From positions 1-64,000 of the forward strand of contig JAFGUD010000084.1 of NCBI GenBank assembly GCA_016938685.1: 64,000 nucleotides of DNA, read 5' to 3'. A model generated the notes under the pieces. The model saw nothing but the letters and a program-made list of their open reading frames with translations, did not search any database and was not told the origin of the DNA. Positions 35,618 to 44,255 of the stretch are shown one piece after another (positions within the stretch are counted from its first letter, which is position 1; the number at the start of each line of letters is the position of its first letter). The DNA is from Bacteroidales bacterium (GTDB lineage Bacteria; Bacteroidota; Bacteroidia; Bacteroidales; JAFGUD01). The position numbers and the translations under genes were made by a program.

Positions 35618-37060
35618 TTAGAATTTGTTGAGGAATTTATTGTCGGCAAAACAGATTTCGTAGTTTTTTTCGTTAACCTCTATTCCGTAACATTTGTTTT
35701 TTTCGTCAATTTCAACTTTCATAGTAACATCATTTTCTGTAAGACCATTGTATGTTGTTACTAAGAAATCTACTACTTTTTGTGCTTTGTTTCCTTTGTC
35801 TGCTTCAGCTATCATTTCATATTCGTTTGGAATAACATAAGATTTAGGAATATCAGAATATCTGCGTTTGTGTTCTTTTAGTTGAGTTAATTTTAAATTA
35901 ATTTCCTTTTCTTCAAAATCTTCATAAGCAAGTATTTGTTCGTAGTTATTTGACTCAAAGTATTCATCATTTTTTGTTGACGTTGTATCTGTAATATTTT
36001 CTTCTACAATAACTTGATTGTAATTATTTTGGAAATATGTGTCGTTAGTTTCGTTTATTATTTCGTTTACATTTTCTTTGTTGTCAATTTGAATTATTTC
36101 TCGGTGGAATCTTTTTTCTGTACTTACTATACAACTATTGCCGCTTACGGGATTATTATTTCCAATAAAAGCTTTTATTCCGAAGAAAATAATAAACATG
36201 GCTGCTAATGCTGAAATAACAGTTCCAATTGTTCTTATTGTAGCTTTATTTGAATGTTTTAAATCTCCTTTGTTAGGATAAATAATGTCTTTATCTGCTT
36301 CAAGTTTCAAATTTTGATATTGTTCTAAATCATTATTGAATTTAATGTTTTTAGATAAAATATTATTTAATTCAATGTTTTCGTTATTAGAAATTGTTCC
36401 TTCAGCTTTTGCAATTAGAAGATATTCAATATACGAAACTTCTTCTATTTCAGACATTTTTAAGTTATCGCTAGCAATCGGATTTTCAATAACTTCTGGT
36501 TCTAATTTTAAATTTGAAAAATCTCCGTATTTTTTTTGTAAATCAGGATTTTCGTTTAATATTTTGTCTAATTCTATGCTTTCTTCATTTGTTATTGTTC
36601 CTTCAAGTTTAGAAATAAATAAATACTCGATGTAAGAAATTTCTTCTATTTCTGATTGTTTTAGTTCGTGTTTTGATGAAGGATATTTTGTTCTTTCAAC
36701 TTCAAGTTTAGTTTTAATAAATTGTTTGTATTCCTTTAGTAATTCGGGATTTTCGTTGAAAATTTCTTCTAATTGAGCTTGTTCATCACTAGTTATTGTT
36801 CCTTCAATATCTGCTATACAAAGATATTCGCAAAGAGAAATTTCTTCAATTCCTGATTTTTTAAGATCTAATTTGTCTTCAAAATTAAGTTCTACTTCCG
36901 GCGATAATTTAAAATCAAGCAAATCTTCGATTTCTTCTTTTATGGTCGGGTTTTGTTTTAGAAAGTCCTCGAAAGCCTTTTTAGTTGCTTCGTCCAAATT
37001 GCCTTCCATATAGTCAATTGCAAATTGTTCGTAGTTGTTTATGTTTATTGGCTTGTTCAT
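35618..37060 (-). CDS. Putative membrane anti-sigma factor with four tandem repeat modules
   Basis: The 480-residue protein contains four successive ~66-residue modules (about 1-265), each with a helix ending in EGTITxxE or EGNLDEAT, a NPxLxxxY turn, and a conserved KLE strand; the second, third and fourth begin EEIS-xEYL. The first resembles the cytoplasmic anti-sigma domain (YMEGNLDEATKKAFEDFLKQNP) of Bacteroidota. A single membrane helix lies at about 275-297 (TIGTVISALAAMFIIFFGI), and an extracytoplasmic tail of ~180 residues follows. Its start lies 14 bases after the ECF sigma factor, so the pair is almost certainly one operon. The four-fold repetition of the sigma-binding-type module is unusual. 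Confidence 0.8.
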   Translation of the reverse strand: MNKPININNYEQFAIDYMEGNLDEATKKAFEDFLKQNPTIKEEIEDLLDFKLSPEVELNFEDKLDLKKSGIEEISLCEYLCIADIEGTITSDEQAQLEEIFNENPELLKEYKQFIKTKLEVERTKYPSSKHELKQSEIEEISYIEYLFISKLEGTITNEESIELDKILNENPDLQKKYGDFSNLKLEPEVIENPIASDNLKMSEIEEVSYIEYLLIAKAEGTISNNENIELNNILSKNIKFNNDLEQYQNLKLEADKDIIYPNKGDLKHSNKATIRTIGTVISALAAMFIIFFGIKAFIGNNNPVSGNSCIVSTEKRFHREIIQIDNKENVNEIINETNDTYFQNNYNQVIVEENITDTTSTKNDEYFESNNYEQILAYEDFEEKEINLKLTQLKEHKRRYSDIPKSYVIPNEYEMIAEADKGNKAQKVVDFLVTTYNGLTENDVTMKVEIDEKNKCYGIEVNEKNYEICFADNKFLNKF

Positions 37061-37074
37061 TGGATTAAGTTTGA

Positions 37075-37560
37075 TTAAATTACATTTTCCATTTTTCCTA
37101 TTAAGTCCTTCAAAGCTTTTCTTGCTCTAAAAATGTACACTTTTACTTGACTTTCGCTCAGATTTGTGATATCTCCAATTTCTTTGTAGGAGTATCCTTC
37201 GTAATCTCGTAGCAGGATTACGTTTTTTTGAATATCCGGCAGAGTGTCGATAGCTTTGTTAAGAACTTCCTTTAAATCTGAATATTGTTCGTTGTGAAAG
37301 TGCTTATTTGTTTCATATTCGTCAATGATTTTTTCTCTTTTTCTTTTTCTAATGTCATCAATCATTACGTGATACGCTGTTGAAAACAAATATGATTTTG
37401 CTTTTTCCGGATCGACGGAATCTTTATTTTTCCATAATCGAGAAAACGCTTCCTGAACAACATCTTTTGCATCATCCTGATTTTTAATGCTTTTGTAAAT
37501 GAATCTGTAAACATTATCAGAATGGTTGTCTACAATATCGTTAAATTGAGTACTATTCAT
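37075..37560 (-). CDS. ECF-family RNA polymerase sigma factor
   Basis: The 161-residue protein has region 2 (DNVYRFIYKSIKNQDDAKDVVQEAFSRLWKN with the polymerase-contacting helix, then AKSYLFSTAYHVMIDDIRKRKR) and region 4 (LPDIQKNVILLRDYEGYSYKEIGDITNLSESQVKVYIFRARKALK), the layout of ECF sigma factors without extra domains. It is followed by the multi-module anti-sigma gene. It should direct polymerase to a specific set of promoters when the anti-sigma releases it; the regulon and signal are unknown. It lies divergent from ilvE. Confidence 0.95.
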   Translation of the reverse strand: MNSTQFNDIVDNHSDNVYRFIYKSIKNQDDAKDVVQEAFSRLWKNKDSVDPEKAKSYLFSTAYHVMIDDIRKRKREKIIDEYETNKHFHNEQYSDLKEVLNKAIDTLPDIQKNVILLRDYEGYSYKEIGDITNLSESQVKVYIFRARKALKDLIGKMENVI

Positions 37561-37794
37561 TTCTAGTTAGTTTAGTAGTGTGACGAACTAAGTTCAAAAA
37601 AGTTACAATAGTTTTATTTTTTTTGTAAACTTACAAAAAATGAGTAATAATTTTCACTTTTTTTGATTTTTTATTTGATAAATGGATGTTTGATTTTGAA
37701 TCAGGATTGAAAATATCATTAAAGTTTTTTAATAACATTTTTAAAGCATAATAAAAAAATTAAATTTGTGAGCAAAACAATAAAACTTAAAATT

Positions 37795-38823
37795 ATGTCA
37801 GAATCATTAAATTTAGACTGGGGAAATTTGCCTTTCAGTTATATTAAAACTGATTATAATATTAGATGCTATAATCGAAATGGAGAATGGGGACAATTAG
37901 AAAGTACATCTTCTGAAAGAATTGATTTGCACATGGCATCAATTTCTTTACATTATGGTCAACAAGCTTTTGAAGGATTGAAAGCTTTCAGAGGTAAAGA
38001 TAATAAAATCAGATTATTCAGATGGGAAGAAAATGCAAAAAGAATGCAGAGTTCAGCTGATGGAATTTTAATGCCTCAAGTTCCTACTGAAATGTTTAAA
38101 GAAGCTGTTTTTAAAGCAATTGAAATGAATGAAAAGTTTGTTCCTCCTTATGGATCAGGAGCTTCTTTGTATATTCGTCCTTTGCTTATTGGAAGTGGAT
38201 TTGGTGTGGGAGTAAGACCTGCCGATGAATATTTATTTGTTGTGTTTGTTTCGCCTGTTGGCCCATATTTTAAAGAAGGATTTAAACCTGTAAAAATGCT
38301 TTTGGTTCATAATTATGACAGAGCTGCTCCTTTGGGCACAGGGAATATAAAAGTAGGAGGTAATTATGCTGCCGGTTTGGTTGCTATGAAAATGGCAAAA
38401 GAAAAAGGATTTGCTAATGTTATTTTCCTTGATTCTAAGGAGAAAAAATATATTGATGAGTGTGGGCCGGCAAATTTCTTTGGAATTAAAGAGAATACTT
38501 ATATTACGCCTAAATCTCCTTCTATTTTGCCTTCAATTACAAATAAAAGTATTGAACAAATTGCAAAATCGTTAGGTTTAAATGTTGAAAGAAGAAAAGT
38601 GCCTTTGGAAGAGTTAGAAAGCTTTGAAGAAGTAGGTGCTTGCGGTACTGCGGCTGTTATTTCTCCAATTGGTAAAATCGTGGATAATTTAACCCAAAAA
38701 GAGTATGTTTATTCAACTGATGGAAATCCGGGTAAAACTTCCACAAAATTATATGAAACACTTTTAGCTATTCAGAACGGTGATTTGCCTGATGAATTTG
38801 GATGGGTTACTATTGTCGAATAA
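37795..38823 (+). CDS. ilvE: Branched-chain amino acid aminotransferase
   Basis: The start is taken as ATG 37795 (MSESLNLDWGNLPFSY), the Bacteroidota norm; a GTG at 37768 would place the start inside a TAAATTTG -7-like box (37761-37768). The 342-residue PLP enzyme of fold type IV has LHYGQQAFEGLKAFRG, SLYIRPLLIGSG, the PLP-Lys segment GNIKVGGNYAAGL, and DECGPANFFGIK. It makes valine, leucine and isoleucine from their 2-oxo acids with glutamate. It is a single gene. Confidence 0.95.
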   Translation: MSESLNLDWGNLPFSYIKTDYNIRCYNRNGEWGQLESTSSERIDLHMASISLHYGQQAFEGLKAFRGKDNKIRLFRWEENAKRMQSSADGILMPQVPTEMFKEAVFKAIEMNEKFVPPYGSGASLYIRPLLIGSGFGVGVRPADEYLFVVFVSPVGPYFKEGFKPVKMLLVHNYDRAAPLGTGNIKVGGNYAAGLVAMKMAKEKGFANVIFLDSKEKKYIDECGPANFFGIKENTYITPKSPSILPSITNKSIEQIAKSLGLNVERRKVPLEELESFEEVGACGTAAVISPIGKIVDNLTQKEYVYSTDGNPGKTSTKLYETLLAIQNGDLPDEFGWVTIVE

Positions 38824-38834
38824 GAAATACTCAT

Positions 38835-38873
38835 AAAAAAAGTTTATTGATTTTCTTCAATAAACTTTTTTTA
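38835..38873. terminator. Bidirectional terminator between ilvE and the cyclase-HD gene
   Basis: A ten-base perfect stem AGTTTATTGA/TCAATAAACT with a six-base loop is flanked by A and T runs, suited to both converging genes. Confidence 0.88.
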
Positions 38874-38888
38874 TTTTAGGCTAAATTA

Positions 38889-40400
38889 TTATTCTTCTGC
38901 GTTGTCTAATATTTCTTTTTTCCTTTGTTCAGAGGCTTCTGCAATTTTAGAGACTTCTACTTCAAAAGCTTGTTTTTCTTCATCGTTTTTCCATTCAATT
39001 GTACTTTTTATCCTATCAATCTGTTTTTCTTTGTTTACTTCTCGCAAATTGTTTGCCGTGTTAGTGAAATATTGATGTGATGTTAGAAACTTAACCTGAA
39101 TCTTATTCCAGTCGTTTAGTGCTCCCATTTTATTTTGAGCTTTTAGTTCATCGTATAAAGTGTTCGAAACAGGTATAAAGTCAATTCGTCCAAGATAATC
39201 AAGGTCTGAGTCACACATAATTCTTTCGAGAGTAGTTTTGGGTTTTGGAGGCAACTCTGTGGCCATTATAAGCTCGTTTATGTGTTCTATTTGTTCTTCG
39301 GTATAGTTGTACTTAGGAAGTATTTCTTTTGCTATTTGGCAGCCGTAATATTCGTGATTTTGATAACTAATTGTATGTCCTGCATCGTGAAATAAAGCTG
39401 CTGTTTTTAATAATAAAATTTCTTCGTCAGTAACTTTTTCTCCATATCCAATTAATTCAGCTTGATTAACAACATCAATTGTGTGTTTGTAATTGTGGTA
39501 ATATAGGTAGTCCGGCAATTCTTTTTCAAGTTTGTCAAGGATAATTTCTTGTAAATCAGCAAACTGGCGCAGTGCATATTTGACTTGGAAGGTGTGATTT
39601 GGCAATAATCCTGTTTCGTGAGGATCAGAAGAGTATTCCGGTTTTAAACTATCAACAAAGTACATATCAAGCAGACCTTCGTATTTTACGGGTAACTGAC
39701 CGTGATGTTCACATATAAAGTATTCGTTTACAAGCACATAGGTGTTTGCGGAAATATTTATTTTACCAATTTCGCTAGATGAAGCCATTCGTGTTGCAAT
39801 ATTAACTGTTTCTCCTTTTAGATCGTAAGAAATTTTCTTTTTACCATAAGCAGATGCTTTTACTGCACCAGTGTTGATGCCGATTCTCATTTCCCAAAAT
39901 TCCTGACCTCGGGCTTCGTATTCATCGTGAAGTATTTTAACATAAGAAGCTATTTCAACTCCGGCCATTACTACATCGATTGGGTTTGTGCTGTTTTTTA
40001 CAGGAACTCCACCGGCAACCATATATGTGTCACCAATTGTTTTTATTATTTGAAGTTTGTATTTTTTTGCTATTTTATTGATGTTGAATAATATCTGATC
40101 AAGTTCGTCTATAACATCTTGAACGTTTTTTCCTTCTGATATTTTTTTAAATCCGTGAATATCTATAAAAAGAATAGTTACCATGTTAAAACGGAGACTT
40201 TTTTCTCCAATAGAAATGGAAATATCTGATGGAAGCTGGTCTGGAGGTATTTGAGCTATAGTATTCTCTAATTTTTCTATATTACTTGACAAAACTTCTT
40301 TATTCTTTTTTAACTTTGTAAGCTCTCTTTGAAGTTCTTGATTTTCTTTCATCAAAGTATTAACTTTGTATATAAGGTCTTTATGATCGAGTTCTGTCAT
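38889..40400 (-). CDS. Class III adenylate/guanylate cyclase fused to an HD domain
   Basis: The 503-residue cytoplasmic protein has an N-terminal coiled coil (~1-60), a class III nucleotidyl cyclase domain (~70-260) and an HD-type domain (~300-420). The cyclase has both metal-binding aspartates (LFIDIHGFKKIS and TIGDTYMVAGGVP), a Lys before the second (QIIKTIGD), and YDLKGETVNIATRM with Asp, Asn and Arg at the positions used by adenylate cyclases of the IIIa type. The HD domain has YHNYKHTIDVV, AALFHDAGHT, and CDSDLDYLGR. A cyclase with a phosphohydrolase-like domain on one chain suggests synthesis and breakdown or regulation of a cyclic or linear nucleotide in one protein. It is a single gene. 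Confidence 0.85.
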   Translation of the reverse strand: MTELDHKDLIYKVNTLMKENQELQRELTKLKKNKEVLSSNIEKLENTIAQIPPDQLPSDISISIGEKSLRFNMVTILFIDIHGFKKISEGKNVQDVIDELDQILFNINKIAKKYKLQIIKTIGDTYMVAGGVPVKNSTNPIDVVMAGVEIASYVKILHDEYEARGQEFWEMRIGINTGAVKASAYGKKKISYDLKGETVNIATRMASSSEIGKINISANTYVLVNEYFICEHHGQLPVKYEGLLDMYFVDSLKPEYSSDPHETGLLPNHTFQVKYALRQFADLQEIILDKLEKELPDYLYYHNYKHTIDVVNQAELIGYGEKVTDEEILLLKTAALFHDAGHTISYQNHEYYGCQIAKEILPKYNYTEEQIEHINELIMATELPPKPKTTLERIMCDSDLDYLGRIDFIPVSNTLYDELKAQNKMGALNDWNKIQVKFLTSHQYFTNTANNLREVNKEKQIDRIKSTIEWKNDEEKQAFEVEVSKIAEASEQRKKEILDNAEE

Positions 40401-40449
40401 TTGAAAGATTTTTTTTTTTAATTATAATTTACAAATTTTATACCGCGAC

Positions 40450-41076
40450 ATGAATTTTTTAAACTATTCCATAAATTTTTCAGATTCCGAACCTGAATTA
40501 TTAGCTGAATTGCGCAGAGAAACTAATCTTAAAGTTTTAATGCCCAGGATGTTATCCGGACATTTCCAAGGTTTATTACTTAGTTTTTTCAGTAAAATGA
40601 TAAATCCTGAAAAAATTCTTGAATTAGGTACTTTTACAGGTTATTCTGCTATTTGTTTAGTCTCTGGTCTTTCTGAAAACGGAAAATTACTCACAATCGA
40701 AAAAAATGATGAGTTAAAATTCATTTCCCAAAAATATTTTAAAAAAATTGAAAACGGCAAAAAAATTACACAACTTTTTGGTGATGCTAATGAAATTATC
40801 CTGGGATTAAATGAAGAATTTGACCTAGTTTTCATTGATGCGGACAAAAGAGAGTACTTCAGTTATTACATAAATGTTTTTGATAAAGTGAAAAAAGGTG
40901 GCTATATTTTGGCTGATAATGTTTTTTGGAATGGAAAAGTACTGGAACAAATTGACCCAAAAGATGAATATACAAAAGGAATTGTTGAATTTAATGAATT
41001 TGTGAGAAATGATGATAGGGTAGAGAAAATAACATTGCCCATTCGTGATGGATTAATGTTAATTAGAAAAAAATAA
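40450..41076 (+). CDS. SAM-dependent O-methyltransferase (class III / caffeoyl-CoA-type)
   Basis: The 208-residue protein has the class I methyltransferase fold with ILELGTFTGYSAICL (SAM loop), LVFIDADKREYFSYY and GGYILADNVFWNGKVL, the family segments of bacterial and plant O-methyltransferase family 3. Substrates of such enzymes are catechol-like, and their role in bacteria is usually not known. It is a single gene divergent from the cyclase-HD gene and closes with a bidirectional terminator. Confidence 0.9.
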   Translation: MNFLNYSINFSDSEPELLAELRRETNLKVLMPRMLSGHFQGLLLSFFSKMINPEKILELGTFTGYSAICLVSGLSENGKLLTIEKNDELKFISQKYFKKIENGKKITQLFGDANEIILGLNEEFDLVFIDADKREYFSYYINVFDKVKKGGYILADNVFWNGKVLEQIDPKDEYTKGIVEFNEFVRNDDRVEKITLPIRDGLMLIRKK

Positions 41077-41107
41077 AAAAAAGAGTTTGATATTCAAACT
41101 CTTTTTT
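41077..41107. terminator. Bidirectional terminator between the O-methyltransferase and the lipoprotein island
   Basis: A ten-base perfect stem AAGAGTTTGA/TCAAACTCTT with a TAT loop is flanked by A and T runs, and lies six bases from the end of the lipoprotein gene. Confidence 0.88.
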
Positions 41108-41113
41108 ATTTGG

Positions 41114-41785
41114 TTAGTGAAATAATCCAAATGGATCTAAGATTTTTTTAATTCCACCTGAATTTTTGTCGTCTAAATTTAAGTTGTAATTGTCTTGGTT
41201 GTCTCCGTTGTTATTTCTTTGAATAGCGTTGCCGTTGCCGTAAAGCATCATGTATTTTTCAATAACAGAAGGAGTAGTATTGATTTCTGTAACACCTCCT
41301 GTTCCTTTGTCTCCACAACAGCCACTAATAATAACTGTTTTGTGTTCTTCATCAACAACTGCTTTTATTTTCAACATTTTTTCTAGTTGTTCTAGTCTTT
41401 TGTTGTAGTTGTCGTCCATTTCTTTTGTAAGTGTTCTTGGATTTTTGTAGTATCCGGCAAAACCTGTAACTGTAGCTCGGCTTCTACTTCCAAATAAAGT
41501 CCACATTGTTTCAACTTCAAAAATAGGATCCATAAGAATGTCAATGTTGTTTTCTTTTACTGCTCTATAATACGCTTCTTGAACAGCAGAGTTTTGAGTA
41601 GGATGTTTATTTGAAGTTACTATGATTTTTTTTGTAAAATCAACATCAACATCAACTACAGTCGGAGTAACCATGATACTGCTTCCTGAAGGAATATTTG
41701 TGACTCTTGATGAATAATTGTAAGTTGTACAAGCTGAAAAACCGACTAGTACAAACAGTAATGCAAATAAGCTAATTCTTTTCAT
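41114..41785 (-). CDS. Putative lipoprotein, paralogue of the next gene
   Basis: The 223-residue protein has a lipobox (LVGFSAC, Cys near 19) and is closely related, over about residues 19-155, to the adjacent 252-residue protein: both share TYNYSSRVTNIPSGSSI-V-PT, KKIIVTSNKH, SAVQEAYYR-KENNIDIL-DPI and ATVTGFAGYYKN. I do not recognise the family. The C-terminal part (SGCCGDKGTGG, then a polar Asn-rich tail) is unlike the paralogue. It is probably anchored to the membrane and periplasm- or surface-facing. The pair looks like a tandem duplication that has since diverged in the tail. Confidence 0.8.
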   Translation of the reverse strand: MKRISLFALLFVLVGFSACTTYNYSSRVTNIPSGSSIMVTPTVVDVDVDFTKKIIVTSNKHPTQNSAVQEAYYRAVKENNIDILMDPIFEVETMWTLFGSRSRATVTGFAGYYKNPRTLTKEMDDNYNKRLEQLEKMLKIKAVVDEEHKTVIISGCCGDKGTGGVTEINTTPSVIEKYMMLYGNGNAIQRNNNGDNQDNYNLNLDDKNSGGIKKILDPFGLFH

Positions 41786-41872
41786 AAAAATTGATTTTTA
41801 ATTATCCTACTCTTAAGGCTTTTCGGATACGCCCCGTTTGAATGGTTTTCGGACTCCATTTATTTGTATGTT

Positions 41873-42631
41873 TTATCCTCCTACTATTAATATTGGGATA
41901 AGAATTATCCAAGTTATTAGACAAGAAATTAAATATACTTTTAAAATTTTTTTCCATCTTGCTTTTCTTAATTCTTTTTTTGATTGAATATCTTTTGATA
42001 AGTTATCATTGTTTGATAAGTTTTTGTTTTCGCTAAGGTTACTGACATCTTCGCTAATATTGGTTTCGGGAATATTATATCTACCCTTCATTATTAAGTA
42101 TTTTTCTACGATTGAGTATTCTTGACCGGCTTCTATTATTTGTTTGTTTTTTTGATTTAATCCTCCATATATTATTGTTTGTTCTTTTTCGTTTTTGACT
42201 TCATCAATATCTGTCATTTTTTGCAATTCACTAATACTAATGTCAAATTGATCGTTTTTTTCTTCTTTCAGGGTTCTGTCATTTTTATAGTATCCGGCAA
42301 AACCGGTAACGGTTGCTCTGCTTTTTCCTCCCAAAAACAATATTTTTGAGGTAGTTTCTACTTCGTAGATAGGGTCTATAAGAATATCAATATTATTTTC
42401 TTTTATTGATCGATAATATGCTTCTTGAACTGCAGATTTTTCTGAATTATGTTTGTTTGATGTGACAATTATTTTTTTGGAATAATCGACATCAATATCA
42501 ACAATGGTGGGTGTTACAACAATACTGCTTCCAGAGGGGATATTTGTTACTCTTGATGAATAATTATAAGTAGAACATGCTGAAAGAGTTATTATTACAA
42601 GTAGGAAATAGATCAGATTTGATGTTTTCAT
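41873..42631 (-). CDS. Putative lipoprotein with C-terminal membrane helix
   Basis: The 252-residue protein has a lipobox (LSAC, near 19), the same ~135-residue conserved region as its neighbour at 41114-41785, a long low-complexity Asn/Ser/Leu-rich linker (NISEDVSNLSENKNLSNNDN), a basic stretch and a hydrophobic helix at about 230-248 (VYLISCLITWIILIPILIVG). A lipid anchor at one end and a membrane helix at the other is uncommon. Function unknown. Confidence 0.8.
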   Translation of the reverse strand: MKTSNLIYFLLVIITLSACSTYNYSSRVTNIPSGSSIVVTPTIVDIDVDYSKKIIVTSNKHNSEKSAVQEAYYRSIKENNIDILIDPIYEVETTSKILFLGGKSRATVTGFAGYYKNDRTLKEEKNDQFDISISELQKMTDIDEVKNEKEQTIIYGGLNQKNKQIIEAGQEYSIVEKYLIMKGRYNIPETNISEDVSNLSENKNLSNNDNLSKDIQSKKELRKARWKKILKVYLISCLITWIILIPILIVGG

Positions 42632-42751
42632 TTTGCAAAAATTATATTGGTATTATTGTAAATAATTGTAGCGAAAATATCAATTTATTCCTTTTTCTCA
42701 AAAAAATATGTGATTTATTTGACGAAAAAAATATTATTATTTAAGTGAGTT

Positions 42752-43117
42752 TTACAAAAATAAAACGCCTAATCTAATCAGCGCTCCTAATACCATTCCA
42801 ATTATACAACCCCAAATTGACATTTTAAAAGCCTTTTTGTTTCCATTAGTAGCAAAATAGGTTACAGCTACCGCAATTATTCCTGCAGCAAATCCATAAA
42901 TTGAGAACATTCCAATTGCTGCGATAATCAGTGTTATCCAGAATGCAGCTTGTTCGCTGTTGTTTTTGAATAAAGAAAAAGGTACAATGTTGCTAGTCTT
43001 TTCGTTTAAGATGGTTTTAGTTTCTTGGGTAGATAAATATTGCTTACTTTCAGCAGTCGATGCTTGAATTATTGTTGTTGAAATCAACAATGTAAGAAGT
43101 AAAATAAAAGTTTTCAT
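42752..43117 (-). CDS. Small exported membrane protein (121 aa)
   Basis: The 121-residue protein has a signal peptide (MKTFILLLTLLISTTIIQAS) and two further membrane helices (about 58-84 and 98-119: AAFWITLIIAAIGMFSIYGFAAGIIAVAV and IWGCIIGMVLGALIRLGVLF). The soluble segment between is short and polar. It belongs to the lipoprotein island, four bases after the preceding lipoprotein gene, and is probably co-transcribed with it. Function unknown. Confidence 0.75.
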   Translation of the reverse strand: MKTFILLLTLLISTTIIQASTAESKQYLSTQETKTILNEKTSNIVPFSLFKNNSEQAAFWITLIIAAIGMFSIYGFAAGIIAVAVTYFATNGNKKAFKMSIWGCIIGMVLGALIRLGVLFL

Positions 43118-43121
43118 AGTT

Positions 43122-43655
43122 TTAGTCCCTGTTAAGTTCGATTATTTCAATTATTCTTGTTTTTGCAATAAAAAGCCCCTTTTTTGCTTGTTTAGTCGCC
43201 TTAAAATTATGCTCCAAATTGTTGTAATAAGCTAATACTTCTAAGTCTTCATTTATTACTTGAATAAGATCATTGTAAGTTATTTTACATGAGTTTCTTA
43301 AGTGGTATTGTTTGTGCTTTTCAATAAATAATTTTTCGCAATTTAAAATTTTAATTTTTTTATTATTAGTTATAAAAAATGCAGAATCTACTTGTTTAAC
43401 AACGTCATCTGAAAAAATAGAATAGTTAACTGCTATTAAAGAGTTGTATTGAACAGAATCACGGAATGTGAAATCTGCTACAAAAGTTTCTTTTTCTCCT
43501 TTGAATTCAAGTGGTTTTATGAAATATTGGATAATACCTTGTGAAATGAAAAATTCCTCATAATATTTCTTAGGGTTTTTTTTGCCCTTAATTTTAACTC
43601 CATAACAAGAAGATAATGAAACAATAACAATAAGTAATAGTAATTTTAGGTTCAT
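43122..43655 (-). CDS. Putative lipoprotein (177 aa)
   Basis: The 177-residue protein begins with a lipoprotein signal (LLLLIVIVSLSSC) and continues as a mixed soluble domain without recognised motifs; KHKQYHLRNSC holds a second Cys. The start overlaps the end of the upstream secreted protein by four bases (ATGA), showing translational coupling, and the downstream small membrane protein begins four bases later. I do not recognise the family. Confidence 0.75.
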   Translation of the reverse strand: MNLKLLLLIVIVSLSSCYGVKIKGKKNPKKYYEEFFISQGIIQYFIKPLEFKGEKETFVADFTFRDSVQYNSLIAVNYSIFSDDVVKQVDSAFFITNNKKIKILNCEKLFIEKHKQYHLRNSCKITYNDLIQVINEDLEVLAYYNNLEHNFKATKQAKKGLFIAKTRIIEIIELNRD

Positions 43656-44185
43656 TTTTTTGTTTTGATTTTTTTGTGAAATTTGTCGTTGAAAAATTCA
43701 GAATTATTGTAAAAATCATTTAGTAGCTCTCTGTTATTGCTAACAAAATTAATAACAACAGTATAATTTGATTTTTTTGTTTTGAATATTATTTTATAGT
43801 TGTATTCTCCGTTGTATTTTGTTAATATTTTATAAAAAATATCTTTTTTAATTACTAAAACGTCTGTTTGTAAAATGTCGTGATTATTTTCGTCATTAAT
43901 ATATAGCTCGAACATTTGTTTTGGTGTGTCGAATATAGCAAGTCCAATATAAACAATATAATCTTCACCAATAATGTATCTATTAAGAGGAACTTGGTGT
44001 GTAATGTCGTTGTTGTAAGGATCGTAGTTGATTAATACCAACGAATCTATAGGTTTTACTTGTTCTGAATCATTGAGATAATAATATTCTCTGTTCCCAT
44101 ATCTAACTTTTGTTTGTGAAAAAGCAATTGAATTGGAGATAATTATAATAGAAAAAAGTAAAAGGAATATTCGGCCAGTTTTCAT
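43652..44185 (-). CDS. Secreted hypothetical protein (177 aa)
   Basis: A signal peptide (about 1-23, ending IAFSQ) precedes a ~150-residue domain rich in Tyr and Asn with strand-like segments. There is no recognised motif. It is the first gene of a coupled set with the 43122-43655 lipoprotein and the 42752-43117 membrane protein, with 4-base overlap and 4-base gap. The shared coupling suggests one envelope complex, but this is inference. Confidence 0.75.
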   Translation of the reverse strand: MKTGRIFLLLFSIIIISNSIAFSQTKVRYGNREYYYLNDSEQVKPIDSLVLINYDPYNNDITHQVPLNRYIIGEDYIVYIGLAIFDTPKQMFELYINDENNHDILQTDVLVIKKDIFYKILTKYNGEYNYKIIFKTKKSNYTVVINFVSNNRELLNDFYNNSEFFNDKFHKKIKTKK

Positions 44186-44196
44186 ACGTATAGGTT

Positions 44197-44234
44197 AAAA
44201 AAAAAGGAATAGCAACATGAATTTACTATTCCTT
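44197..44234 (-). terminator. Terminator of the TRL-like gene pair
   Basis: A nine-base stem (CTATTCCTT/AAGGAATAG in minus orientation downstream of the second TRL-like gene) is followed by a U tract on the minus strand (A run at about 44197-44205). Confidence 0.75.
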
Positions 44235-44255
44235 TAATATTAAATTAATTTGTTT

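Noticed and set aside
38889-40400. Cyclase-HD gene as a CBASS-type defence cyclase
   Set aside because: It is a class III adenylate-type cyclase and not a cGAS/DncV-like enzyme, and no effector or Cap gene is adjacent.
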